DNA of 64,000 nt. Origin: an uncultured Opitutaceae bacterium (lineage in GTDB: Bacteria; Verrucomicrobiota; Verrucomicrobiia; Opitutales; Opitutaceae). Below the pieces are notes generated by a model. The model was not told the origin of the DNA, searched no databases, and saw nothing but the letters and a program-made list of their open reading frames with translations. Each line of letters starts with the position of its first letter. The first letter of the stretch is position 1. Positions 1 through 8,063 of this stretch are shown one piece after another. The stretch spans positions 62,001-126,000 of the forward strand of contig CALAOT010000072.1 in the NCBI GenBank assembly GCA_937889545.1. Direction: 5' to 3'. The translations under genes were made by a program, and so were the position numbers.

Positions 1-857
1 GCCTCCTTGGGATAGAATTGCTGGTAGGGAAAGTCGCTGCCGAGCACCAAGAGCACATCGCAGTTCATCATCGCGTGATAACCGGACGAAAACCCGATCA
101 GCCCCGTCATGCCGACATCGTAGGGATTGTCATATTCGATAAACTCTTTTCCGCGCAGGGCGTGGACGATGGGTGCTTTCAGCCGTCCCGCCATGGCGAG
201 TAGATCCGCATGCGCACCCTCACAGCCGGCGCCGCCCAGGATGGTCACCTTTTGCGCGTGATTGAGCATCCCGGCGGCCTGGCCCAGGGCGGAGTCGGCC
301 GGGCGCTCAATGGAGGCGACGTCCAAAATTCCGAGGGAGAGCGGCGCCGAGGAGCACTCGCACAGAGCAATGTCGCCGGGCATAACGATCACGGCGACGC
401 CGCGCTTCGCCAGCGCGGTGCGCAGCGCGATCCCGAGGATCCGCGGGATCTGGCTCGCGTGGGAGATGAGTTCGCAGAAATGGCTGCAATCCTTGAAGAG
501 TTGTTCGGGGTGCGTCTCCTGAAAGAAACCGCTGCCGATTTCCTGACTCGGGATCTGCGCAGCGATCGCCAGCACCGGAACGCGACTGCGGTGGCAATCG
601 AACAGGCCGTTGATCAAATGAAGATTTCCGGGGCCACAGCTGCCGGCGCATACCGCGATCGTGCCGGTCAAATGGGCGTCCGCCCCGGCGGCAAACGCCG
701 CCGCCTCCTCGTGCCGCACGGGGATCCACGCGATCGCATCATGGCGGCGAACCGCCTCCGTCAGCGCGTTCAACGAATCCCCGGCCACGCCATAAACACG
801 TTTAACGCCCGCGGCGATGAGTGTTTCGACGAATACCTCTGCTACGTTTTTTGCCAT
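1..857 (-). CDS. poxB: Pyruvate dehydrogenase (quinone) / pyruvate oxidase, 3' end cut by window
   Basis: Thiamine-diphosphate and FAD enzyme that oxidises pyruvate to acetate and CO2 and passes electrons to membrane quinones. The reading frame starts at ATG 857 and stays open to base 1, giving the first 285 residues of a family about 570 long. The N-terminal TPP-binding domain is clear: VRHEEAAAF holds the catalytic Glu near residue 50, followed by CAGSCGPGNLHLINGLFDC and QETHPEQLFKDCSH. The central domain follows with KAPIVHALRGKE and YDNPYDVGMTG. These match Escherichia coli PoxB closely from memory. Nothing upstream looks co-transcribed. The C-terminal FAD and membrane-binding parts lie outside the window, so integrity cannot be judged. 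Confidence 0.93.
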   Translation of the reverse strand, partial: MAKNVAEVFVETLIAAGVKRVYGVAGDSLNALTEAVRRHDAIAWIPVRHEEAAAFAAGADAHLTGTIAVCAGSCGPGNLHLINGLFDCHRSRVPVLAIAAQIPSQEIGSGFFQETHPEQLFKDCSHFCELISHASQIPRILGIALRTALAKRGVAVIVMPGDIALCECSSAPLSLGILDVASIERPADSALGQAAGMLNHAQKVTILGGAGCEGAHADLLAMAGRLKAPIVHALRGKEFIEYDNPYDVGMTGLIGFSSGYHAMMNCDVLLVLGSDFPYQQFYPKE

Positions 858-1563
858 GACGAACTGGTTCGAGGTGGTGGTTAAGTGCAGATTGGCGAGT
901 CCCAAAATCGCCAACTTCGCTTGGGACGATCTTCCATTGGCAGACATCGGGGAAGCGTTCCCCTCGTTTCCGCGCGCAGGAGCATGGGCCGGAAGGGCGC
1001 GGGGGGCCATGGGGTATTACCCGGCGCCGGGAAATATTGGTCGGCGCTGTGCGCCTACCTGCTCGTCGCCATCGCAAAACGGCAAAAGCACCTCGATCCT
1101 TCGAAGTACGAGGTTTTGCAAGTTGTCAGTGTCTCCTCGCTTGAGCAAATACCCTTGAATGAGCTGTTTGTGAAACTCGATACAAGAGATCCCGGGGTTG
1201 ATATACCTAAGCAGTTGGAAATCAACTACTCATAACTGGACAGCAGTGCCCCGGACATATGCTCTCCTATGTCACAAGCGGTGTGACGAAAGCGACCGAT
1301 TCTCTGTATGGTAGTCCGAGGTGATGACACGGACGTTATGGACCATCCAGGCCGACTCTAAAGGTGGCGCGAAAAGAAGGATCTGCTCAGTCAATCCGGC
1401 CAATAGCCAAACAATCAAGGCAACGAGACCATGACGTCCGAGATCTGGTTACCTCTAGCCTCCCAAGTTCAACTTCCCAATCAAAGCTGGAGATCCGGGC
1501 TCTTGTTTCCACTCGCCCTATTATCGGCTTCGAGCCACACTTTGATGTAATCAAATCTGGGAT
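858..1563. other. Mostly non-coding stretch around the IS4 tail
   Basis: Apart from the transposase tail at 1035-1235 I find no convincing gene between poxB and the RibD-like gene. One perfect inverted repeat, GTCACA-agcgg-TGTGAC, lies at 1271-1287 and could be a regulator site, but nothing links it to a gene. The sequence is visibly less GC-rich than most of the window. Confidence 0.5.
1035..1235 (+). pseudogene. C-terminal remnant of an IS4-family transposase
   Basis: About 66 codons read as the C-terminal tail of IS4-type transposases: YWSALCAYLLVAIAKRQ, then a helix-rich stretch with LQVVSVSSLEQIPLNELF, and a terminal IPKQLEINYS resembling the usual NQLNLF-type ending. No DDE catalytic core is present upstream in any frame and I see no terminal inverted repeats, so this is a dead fragment. 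It is a different IS4 subgroup from the remnant at 2293-2622. Recognition is by remembered family sequence. Confidence 0.65.
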
Positions 1564-1566
1564 GTG

Positions 1567-2301
1567 ATGAAACGAAAACCGACGCATTCGAGGGCCGACC
1601 GGCCTCATGTGACTTGCCTGATGGAGATCTCCGTCGATGGACGGATCATGGTCGACCGCTGGCCCGATCCGGACTTGGCGGAAAGGGAGTTCGAAGCGCT
1701 CCACCGCAAGACCGCGGCGAAGGCCTGGCTTTGCGGGAGAGTGACGATGCGGTATTTTGCGGGCGCCGAACGCACGGCCACCAAGAGACTAACGCAGACG
1801 CAGCAACGGAATCGGGCAGGCAGCTCGGATATTCATGTCGCTGCCGGGATGGCTAAATCTTATGCCGTCGCGGTCGATCCGTCGGGGAGACTGCTCTGGA
1901 AGCGGAATGACATCGGGGGCGACCATGTGATCGTGATTCTAACCAGAAGGATCCCGGCCTCCCATCTCGCGTTCTTGCGAGAACGCGGCGTTTCCTACCT
2001 GATTGCCGGCAACGATCATATCGATTTCCCCGCCGCGCTGGCCAAGCTCAAGAGCCGCTTCGGGATCGACCGCCTTGCGGTCGAGGGCGGGGGAACGATC
2101 AATGCTTCGCTCCTTCATGCGGGACTGATCGACGAACTGAGCCTCCTTCTCTTCCCGGTTGCGGACGGTCGGTCCAATACCAAATCACTGTTCGAAACCC
2201 CGAGTCCGGTCCCTGGCCTGAAGGCCAAATCGCTCACGCTTTTATCGGTTCGCCGCCGGCCCGGCGGCGTTCTTTGGTTGCGCTATCGCGTACGGAAGTA
2301 A
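1567..2301 (+). CDS. RibD C-terminal-domain (dihydrofolate-reductase-like) oxidoreductase
   Basis: A 244-residue protein of the RibD_C/DHFR-like fold, which reduces pyrimidine or pteridine intermediates with NADPH. The riboflavin-pathway member acts on 5-amino-6-(5-phosphoribosylamino)uracil. Visible hallmarks are CLMEISVDGRI near the N terminus, CGRVTMRYF near residue 60 and the substrate-loop signature LAVEGGGTINASLLHAGLID near residue 171. There is no RibD deaminase domain, so it is a stand-alone reductase whose substrate cannot be read from sequence. ATG 1567 is preferred over the adjacent GTG 1564. It sits between two IS4-family remnants and ends only about 20 bp from the second, suggesting acquisition with mobile DNA. 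Confidence 0.75.
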   Translation: MKRKPTHSRADRPHVTCLMEISVDGRIMVDRWPDPDLAEREFEALHRKTAAKAWLCGRVTMRYFAGAERTATKRLTQTQQRNRAGSSDIHVAAGMAKSYAVAVDPSGRLLWKRNDIGGDHVIVILTRRIPASHLAFLRERGVSYLIAGNDHIDFPAALAKLKSRFGIDRLAVEGGGTINASLLHAGLIDELSLLLFPVADGRSNTKSLFETPSPVPGLKAKSLTLLSVRRRPGGVLWLRYRVRK

Positions 2302-2622
2302 CAGGCTGCGCAACGATAGCCGGAGGCGACACTTGGCGGCCGCCTTTCTTCGGCGATGCCGGGCCCAGTCCAGGCAGGAGGCCACAAGCTGGATCACGGT
2401 CGCATCCACCACGTGGATGGTCCGACGGGAGCGCCAAGCCAGTCCCTTGGTGGGACCCCGCCCGAAGGAGGGGAAGGTGCTTTGCAAGTGACCGAGTACC
2501 TGCCAGAAGACGGCCTCAGCCAAGGCACAGTCCCGGGTTTTGTTGGCGTGACTGAGGTTATTTCGCGAGGGCGGCGTTGCCCCGCGCAGAGCCCGCAATG
2601 GGGTCGCCCATAGCCGCAAGGC
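2293..2622 (-). pseudogene. Internal fragment of an IS4-family transposase
   Basis: Around 110 codons on the minus strand read as the central part of an IS4-type transposase: LRALRGATPPSRNNLSHANK, then FWQVLGHLQ, then TIHVVDATVIQLVASCLDWA with the first catalytic Asp, and KAAAKCRLRL. The frame runs straight into unrelated sequence at the 3' end of the RibD-like gene, so the second Asp, the Glu and both termini are gone. It is a non-functional remnant that marks past IS activity. Confidence 0.85.
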
Positions 2623-2657
2623 ACAACATCGGCTGCCCGCGAATATCCAACATTCTC

Positions 2658-3134
2658 TTAATGATCGCGGAAAGCCACTGGAGCGAAGAGGCGACGCGGA
2701 GCAACGCGCCAAACGCCACATGCAGGATGACCCACACGGAAGTGAAGAATGTAACCTCCGCCCTCCACTGCGATAGCATTCACGGCAATGGAATAGACCG
2801 GACCCCCAAAGGCGTTGGTCCCAACGTTCTGCCCCGCAACCGTACCGAGGAAAGAAACCAGTGTTCCATCCTGAATGTTGTTCAGACTCCCCGGAAAGAA
2901 AACAACAAAGGAATGGCTGCTAGGATTATTGAGGTTTAGGTCGAGCACCTGAAATGCTGTTTGCCCGTTGCTTTCGGAGATACTTGCAGCCCGGCCTTCA
3001 CATGAGATCAGTTCGCCAATATGTCCGTCAGGATTTCGTTCAATTAGCGGCAGTCGACCTGCCGACTCTATATGGACTACTTCGCATCCAGTAATCAGCA
3101 ATAAGGGGACAGCTACCAACAATTCCCATTTCAT
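2658..3134 (-). CDS. Putative lipoprotein of unknown function
   Basis: A 158-residue protein with a type II signal peptide: a basic start, the hydrophobic run LLVAVPLLLI and the lipobox LITGC with the lipidated Cys at residue 17. It should be exported and membrane-anchored. The middle, with GELISCEGRAASISESNG and FVVFFPGSLNN, looks like a small beta-rich, OB-like fold, but I do not recognise a family. The last 25 or so residues are rich in Arg, Pro and Val and may be read-through into the sequence next to the IS remnant, so the natural C terminus may be lost. Confidence 0.5.
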   Translation of the reverse strand: MKWELLVAVPLLLITGCEVVHIESAGRLPLIERNPDGHIGELISCEGRAASISESNGQTAFQVLDLNLNNPSSHSFVVFFPGSLNNIQDGTLVSFLGTVAGQNVGTNAFGGPVYSIAVNAIAVEGGGYILHFRVGHPACGVWRVAPRRLFAPVAFRDH

Positions 3135-3242
3135 TTTTTTAACCTCAGTTAGCGAGATTCAAGGGGCATTTACGTCGTAGCTTGAATCGTGGCCGAAACA
3201 GTCGAAAACTTCGTAATCGAAAGCAATCTTACTCCAAATCCC

Positions 3243-4013
3243 ATGCTGGGTCTATTCGAAGCGATTTCGGAAATTTGGCGGCTGCCTCCCGTAACTTTAT
3301 TCGGAATCCTGCTGCTTTCCAGCGATTCCTCGTACTGCCAGCAGGCAACAGCCAAGCCGCTGCTCGACGCGCCTCTCTCCTCGCTTCTTTCGGCGTTTGA
3401 CGCCTCTAAATTGACTGGAGACGCCCGAAGGACGTTCGACGTGCTCACGCTCATCGTCGAGGACACGGACAAGGCAACCACCGAGGACAAACGGAACGGC
3501 TACTTGCAGGAGTTCTTGATCAGGAGCCAAGACTTCGTGAGGGAACATCCAGATTCCCTCCCGCTATGGACCTTGCGGGCAGTGGCGGCATTGGAAGTGA
3601 ATCAGGCGGAGGCGGGGCGGGAGGCTTGTGTGCGAATGATCGGACTAAAGGCAGGTGATTCGGATGATCCGAGAATCCGCAGAGTCCTCGCCATGTTGGA
3701 CAGAAGGGGTTGGTTCAAAGCGATTGAGATTTGGCCGTTCTTATCGATCCGAAAGGAGACCTCCGATTCGGGGGACTATCTGTTGGTCGAATCTCTATTC
3801 GACGCTACAGACCCGCCGCCACTCACCCAGGGCACACCGAGCTTCGAGAGATGGATCGTGGTCGTTCTTGTGATTTCAAAAAGGGGCTTCGGCTCAAAGC
3901 AAACGAGCGTGGCGTTTCGAATCCACTCGGCATCGATATTTGGAAAAGATCCATCCTGTTTTCCTCCGAATGGCAGCTCTCGGATCTGCTTCACCAGGAC
4001 CATGCCCAGATAG
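3243..4013 (+). CDS. Exported protein with a TPR-like C-terminal module, possibly mis-terminated
   Basis: Starting at ATG 3243 (GTG 3189 is possible) the protein has a hydrophobic N-terminal segment, LFGILLLSSDSS, then a helical region. The stretch SLPLWTLRAVAALEVNQAEA through DDPRIRRVLAMLDRRGWF resembles the C-terminal helical module of many verrucomicrobial TPR-type proteins, which normally stop soon after the DRxGW motif. Here the frame continues for about 95 low-complexity residues that are antisense to the 3' end of the ABC permease gene. I infer that the original stop was lost and that the tail past about 3730 is not meaningful. Confidence 0.45.
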   Translation: MLGLFEAISEIWRLPPVTLFGILLLSSDSSYCQQATAKPLLDAPLSSLLSAFDASKLTGDARRTFDVLTLIVEDTDKATTEDKRNGYLQEFLIRSQDFVREHPDSLPLWTLRAVAALEVNQAEAGREACVRMIGLKAGDSDDPRIRRVLAMLDRRGWFKAIEIWPFLSIRKETSDSGDYLLVESLFDATDPPPLTQGTPSFERWIVVVLVISKRGFGSKQTSVAFRIHSASIFGKDPSCFPPNGSSRICFTRTMPR

Positions 4014-5473
4014 AACTGGTTTGATGTTCCTCGAGAAATCAGCGTGTTCACGGTGACAGCCTCCCTCCGTGCCCGATTTACCAAGAGGAAAACGGGGTCG
4101 CCCCCGAGACGAGGATCTCGTGATTCGGCTCCAGGAGTAAGGGATATGGAACTCGGCCCCTGCGCAACTAGCGAGTCAATGACGTCAATTGTCACTCCTT
4201 CGTCGGGCCTGTGAACGACGGCACTGATTTCCGAGCGCATTCCGCCATGCTCGAACTGTTGACCCTTTTCAATTGGAAGCTCCGCAACCACCACGTAACG
4301 CCCAATGACTACGTCGAAGTGGTTCACCAGCTCCGCCGGCTCATTCTTGAAGCGCTCAAATAATTTTCCCTCGATCCGTGCCAACGCTGCATTGGAGGAG
4401 CTCGATTGATAGGTTCGAACCGGAATTCCGCCTAACGCGGCGGCCACCGATGAGAGTGCTGAAGGCGACAGTTCTTCACTGTGGACAACGGGAATCCCAT
4501 CAAGGGTCTTCACGGCGGTGCCATTCGATAGCTTCAACCGCGGGCTCGAGGTGCGAACCACATAATACATCTCTTTTGGAATCCCTTCGATCTCAACGGG
4601 ACCGTCGATTCCAGTACTCACGACGCCATTCAGGTTAAAATTGCTAGTGGATGCCGCAGAGGCTTTTAGATTGATGCTCGTTGCCTCGGTCGGCGCACGA
4701 CCCGACGGAAGCTGCCTGGAATAGGCTAAACTCCACGGCCAAAAGTGGCTGACGGCAAAATAGGCCGCAGCAACCAAGGCTGCTATTCGAACCGAATATG
4801 CGGTACGGCGTCTGAGATATTGGTACGCGAAAACAAATCCTCCGCCGGCAACGAGGAGCATATCGCAGATCACAGCCTTCGTGGTCCGAAGTGCGGCGGC
4901 ATCATAGGGGTCTATGAGCAGAGAAGATCCGGATGTGAGATAACCTGTAACTAGGGATGCGACAATGAAAGCAGCGATTCCAAGGATCGCCACCCCGTAC
5001 CATCGCAAATTCGGTACAATCGCCGTCATGGCAGCAAGTGAGATGATGAAATACAACTGGTGGCCAACAGCACACATGACCGCCAGGCTCAGGCTCGCCG
5101 TGGTGGGCAAGAATCTAGCAACCGCCAAAGTTGTGGCGATGACAGGGACTAAAACCAGCACTGCGAGAGTAGCTGTCTTGGATAACAGCAACTCAAGCCG
5201 GCTCACCGGACGGGTGATCCAGAAGGCGCTGCCGTCGGCGGGCGGGTCCGCATAGACAACGAATGCTACGACTAGCGCCAAAACGATCAAATGGAGCCCC
5301 GGGAACACTAAGAATGTGAGCGACATGGCTGCGAATCCCTGCCGCCATTCGAATATACGGGGCGTCGTGAAGGTCGCTTGGAGTGCCTCAACCGTGTAGA
5401 TGATAAACCAAAGCGCCAATAGCCACCAGATGCGGCGAAAGTCTCGTTTGAAAAAGTGGAATGCCATTCTCAT
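3776..5473 (-). CDS. ABC-2 type transporter permease
   Basis: A 565-residue membrane protein, the permease of the transporter whose ATPase is encoded 12 bp upstream. The first 240 residues hold about six or seven hydrophobic helices, starting with RRIWWLLALWFIIYTVEAL, and the motif SAFWITRPVSRLELLLSK typical of ABC-2 permeases just after helix 2. The remaining 320 residues are a soluble, probably extracytoplasmic, beta-rich domain of unknown role. The substrate cannot be deduced. Similar GntR-ATPase-permease sets often serve drug or peptide export or stress responses. The 3' end overlaps the convergent gene at 3243-4013. Confidence 0.8.
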   Translation of the reverse strand: MRMAFHFFKRDFRRIWWLLALWFIIYTVEALQATFTTPRIFEWRQGFAAMSLTFLVFPGLHLIVLALVVAFVVYADPPADGSAFWITRPVSRLELLLSKTATLAVLVLVPVIATTLAVARFLPTTASLSLAVMCAVGHQLYFIISLAAMTAIVPNLRWYGVAILGIAAFIVASLVTGYLTSGSSLLIDPYDAAALRTTKAVICDMLLVAGGGFVFAYQYLRRRTAYSVRIAALVAAAYFAVSHFWPWSLAYSRQLPSGRAPTEATSINLKASAASTSNFNLNGVVSTGIDGPVEIEGIPKEMYYVVRTSSPRLKLSNGTAVKTLDGIPVVHSEELSPSALSSVAAALGGIPVRTYQSSSSNAALARIEGKLFERFKNEPAELVNHFDVVIGRYVVVAELPIEKGQQFEHGGMRSEISAVVHRPDEGVTIDVIDSLVAQGPSSISLTPGAESRDPRLGGDPVFLLVNRARREAVTVNTLISRGTSNQFYLGMVLVKQIRELPFGGKQDGSFPNIDAEWIRNATLVCFEPKPLFEITRTTTIHLSKLGVPWVSGGGSVASNRDSTNR

Positions 5474-5485
5474 CAGTTCTAGGAT

Positions 5486-6391
5486 TTAAGGTTTTCCGCG
5501 GTAGGAGTGCGTGAGCCCGACAAAGATCTCGCGCAACGAGAGGTCGCTAACGTTCAGATCGGTTGCGCCGGGCATTAGCCTTCGGACGCGATCCTCACTG
5601 TCACCCGTGACATATTGGCTCTCTATCACGCAGAACGAGCGCGCGCTGTTCTCCAGACCAAGCCATGAATCAGGAGCCGGCGAGGGCAGATGGGCGCCGT
5701 GTGAGACTACGCGGTCAATGCGCTTAAACCTATTCCGCAGGTCCGCAGTTGGCTCCGAAAGGCGAAGTTTCCCCCCTTCGATAAAACCCGCCCAGTCGGC
5801 AAACCGCTCGACGTCATCTATGTCATGCGACGAAATGAAAACCGACCAGTTTTGCTGTTCAGTGATCTCAAGGATGCCATGGATCAGCTCGTCGCGCACC
5901 GTGGGATCTAGTCCAGTGAACGGTTCGTCAAGAACCAGCAGCCGGGGCCTGTAGGCAAGGGACGTCAACAGCGACACCTTCATCTTCATCCCGCGAGAGA
6001 GGTGCCGGATCTTTCGATCCGTGGGCAGAAGGAACTCCTTCAAGATCCTCGAGCACAAATCATTGTCCCATGATGCATACATAGGCCGGCAAAAATCGAT
6101 GAACTGCTGAACAGTCATCCATCCCGGCAGCCGCTGGTTTTCGGACACATAGCCAATCTTGGCGAATTCGTCGGACCCGAGACGCATCGAGTCTTTGCCA
6201 AGAACGGTAGCTCTGCCCTCCGTCGGGCTAAGGAGGTTCATGAGCAGCTTGATGGTGGTAGTCTTGCCGGCGCCATTCGGCCCCATGAAGGCGTATATGC
6301 TTCCCTCGGGGACGGACAGGTTGAGGTCGCTGACGGCGGTCGTCTTTCCGTAACGGTGGGTTAGCGCGTGGGTCTCGATGGCGGCATTCAT
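5486..6391 (-). CDS. ABC transporter ATP-binding protein
   Basis: A 301-residue ATPase that powers the adjacent permease. It has Walker A GPNGAGKT at residues 37-44, a Q-loop region ENQRLPGW near 84-91, a degenerate signature LSRGM at 131-135, Walker B LLVLDEPFTGLD at 151-162 and a switch His in SSHDIDD. The C-terminal 80 residues are the regulatory tail seen in CcmA/YtrB-like ATPases. It begins one base after the regulator gene stops, so the three genes are almost certainly one transcript. Confidence 0.9.
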   Translation of the reverse strand: MNAAIETHALTHRYGKTTAVSDLNLSVPEGSIYAFMGPNGAGKTTTIKLLMNLLSPTEGRATVLGKDSMRLGSDEFAKIGYVSENQRLPGWMTVQQFIDFCRPMYASWDNDLCSRILKEFLLPTDRKIRHLSRGMKMKVSLLTSLAYRPRLLVLDEPFTGLDPTVRDELIHGILEITEQQNWSVFISSHDIDDVERFADWAGFIEGGKLRLSEPTADLRNRFKRIDRVVSHGAHLPSPAPDSWLGLENSARSFCVIESQYVTGDSEDRVRRLMPGATDLNVSDLSLREIFVGLTHSYRGKP

Positions 6392-6392
6392 T

Positions 6393-6779
6393 TCATTGTT
6401 TCCCTTTCAATCGGATCCAGTGCTTCTCGATCGCCTGGACAAATTCCGTGTAGTCGAGGCGCAGGCTTTGCGCTTCCACGACCACACGCTCAAGGTCCCG
6501 CCCGAGAAGGCTCTTGCGTTCCTCGTGGCTGGCAGGACCCGCCTCCGCCAGGACCGTACCGATGCCAGGCTTCACAATCAGGAGCCTTTCCTCGACCAAG
6601 GCCGCGATCACCTTTTGGGCCGTGTTTGGGTTTATCCCCAGCTCCTGGCTCATGACACGCACTGAGGGAAACCCGTCTCCTGGTTGCAGAGCTCCCGAGA
6701 TGATGGCCTTCTTCACCGCGTAGACGACTTGATCGTAGCTACGGGGCCCTGGCTTAAATTGGACTCTGAACGGAAGCAT
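6393..6779 (-). CDS. GntR-family (YtrA-type) transcriptional regulator
   Basis: A 128-residue regulator with an N-terminal winged helix and a short C-terminal helical tail, the size and architecture of the YtrA subfamily. That subfamily usually sits at the head of ABC transporter operons and represses them. The DNA-binding part runs from SYDQVVYAVKKAIISGAL through GDGFPSVRVMSQELGINPNT to the wing KPGIGTVLAE. I chose ATG 6779 (MLPFRV) because family members start this way and the upstream ATG 6800 falls inside a perfect palindrome that looks like the operator. An in-frame start at 6800 would add seven residues. Confidence 0.85.
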   Translation of the reverse strand: MLPFRVQFKPGPRSYDQVVYAVKKAIISGALQPGDGFPSVRVMSQELGINPNTAQKVIAALVEERLLIVKPGIGTVLAEAGPASHEERKSLLGRDLERVVVEAQSLRLDYTEFVQAIEKHWIRLKGKQ

Positions 6780-6806
6780 TGGTGTATGGTTCACCACCAT
6801 ACACCA
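6780..6806. promoter_or_regulatory. Putative GntR operator, 11-bp inverted repeat
   Basis: TGGTGTATGGT and its exact reverse complement ACCATACACCA are separated by TCACC, directly in front of the regulator start codon. An extra half-site (ATACAC) follows at 6806-6811 and a TTGACG hexamer lies at 6816-6811 on the minus strand. The GTGTAT...ATACAC arms resemble known YtrA-type operators. Autorepression of the three-gene ABC operon is inferred from the position. Confidence 0.7.
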
Positions 6807-6929
6807 TACACGTCAAGTGCAGAAGTGCGCCGACAAATCTGCACGCTCGCTTTGTCCACGGCTGTAACCAGCTGTTAATCGATGGATCACTTTCCCATAA
6901 GATCCGTTTCCCCCGTCCACTTACCTAAC

Positions 6930-7006
6930 TGGTGGACGCCGAGGGACTCGAACCCCCGACCCCCTCGGTGTAAACGAGGTGCTCTAACCAACTGAGCTAG
7001 GCGTCC
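6930..7006 (-). tRNA. tRNA-Val (anticodon UAC)
   Basis: A full cloverleaf can be folded on the minus strand: acceptor GGACGCC/GGCGTCC, D arm GCTC/GAGC, anticodon stem CCTCG/CGAGG with loop TTTACAC giving anticodon TAC, and a T arm with the TTCGAGT loop. Discriminator A and an encoded CCA follow. The 5' end lies 7 bp after the asd stop codon on the same strand. Confidence 0.97.
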
Positions 7007-7013
7007 AATCCGG

Positions 7014-8063
7014 TCAGATGGCAGCGAGCGCCGCCTTGGGCCTCAGCCGGCCCTCGCGAATCAGAAACTCCGCGATCTGGACAGCATTGAGCGCCGCTCC
7101 CTTCCAAAGGTTGTCCCCACTGACCCAGAATGCGAGGCCGTTGTGGAGGGCCGTGTCGAGGCGGATCCGCCCTACCCCGCATTTCTCTGTGAGGCTGAAA
7201 TCGAGCGGCATTGGGTACGCCTGCTGGGAGGGATCATCGACGAGCTGCGCCCCGGGAAAAGCGGCCACGGCCTCGCGGGCCTCCTCGACACTCACGGGTC
7301 GCTCGAACGAGGCGTTGATCGCGACCGAATGGGCGCGAACGACCGGAACCCGGACGCAGGTCGCCGACACGAGCAGCTGCGGGAGCCCCATGATCTTGCG
7401 GCTCTCGAGCATCATCTTGGTTTCTTCGCCCGTGTAGCCGTTCGGCCCAAAGAAATCGACCTGCGGGATGACGTTGAACGCTATTTGGTGGGGAAGGACC
7501 TCGCGCGGCAATGCGGCACCCTTCGTATGCGCGAGGACCTGCGCCTCGAGCTCGCGCACAGCCGCGGCACCCGCCCCCGAAACCGATTGGTACGTCGCAG
7601 CGACATATTGCCTGAGCCCAAAGCGCTGGTGCAGAGGCCAGAGCCCCATGAGTGCGACTGCGGTGGAGCAGTTGGGGTTGGCGATGATCCCCGTGTGGCC
7701 CCTGAGCGCCTCCGGGTTGATCTCCGGGATTACTAGAGGAATTTCCGGGTCGAGCCTGAAGGCCGAGCTCTTGTCGATCACCAGGCAACCTGCCTTGACC
7801 GCATCGGGCGCGAGCGCGCGGGACACCGATCCACCCGCGGCGAAAAATGCAACGTCCACCTGGGCGAACACCCCGGGCCTCGCCTCTTCGACAACGACAT
7901 CGCGGCCCGCGAACCGCACCGTCTTCCCGGCCGAACGGGCCGATGCAAAGGGCCGGAGCGCGGACACGGGGAAGCCGCGCTTCTCGAGAAGGCGCAGCAA
8001 CTCTTGACCGACGGCGCCTGTGGCGCCGACGATGCCAACCGTGAAGGATGCCGTTTTGTCCAT
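7014..8063 (-). CDS. asd: Aspartate-semialdehyde dehydrogenase
   Basis: NADPH-dependent conversion of aspartyl phosphate to aspartate semialdehyde, the branch point to threonine, methionine, lysine and diaminopimelate. The 349-residue protein has the Rossmann motif GIVGATGAVGQ at residues 10-20, the catalytic Cys at about 132 in ANPNCST, and conserved IPEINPEAL and GYTGEETKM segments. ATG 8063 is preferred over upstream in-frame starts because those overlap the divergent gene and precede the nucleotide-binding strand. The gene is followed after 7 bp by tRNA-Val. Confidence 0.95.
   Translation of the reverse strand: MDKTASFTVGIVGATGAVGQELLRLLEKRGFPVSALRPFASARSAGKTVRFAGRDVVVEEARPGVFAQVDVAFFAAGGSVSRALAPDAVKAGCLVIDKSSAFRLDPEIPLVIPEINPEALRGHTGIIANPNCSTAVALMGLWPLHQRFGLRQYVAATYQSVSGAGAAAVRELEAQVLAHTKGAALPREVLPHQIAFNVIPQVDFFGPNGYTGEETKMMLESRKIMGLPQLLVSATCVRVPVVRAHSVAINASFERPVSVEEAREAVAAFPGAQLVDDPSQQAYPMPLDFSLTEKCGVGRIRLDTALHNGLAFWVSGDNLWKGAALNAVQIAEFLIREGRLRPKAALAAI

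Noticed and set aside
210-884. Plus-strand open frame opposite poxB
   Set aside because: The minus strand encodes PoxB continuously with all family motifs, and the plus frame has no recognisable sequence.
1271-1287. Palindrome GTCACA-agcgg-TGTGAC as a CRP/FNR-type site
   Set aside because: Half-sites are in the reverse order to the TGTGA-N6-TCACA consensus and no plausible target gene starts nearby.
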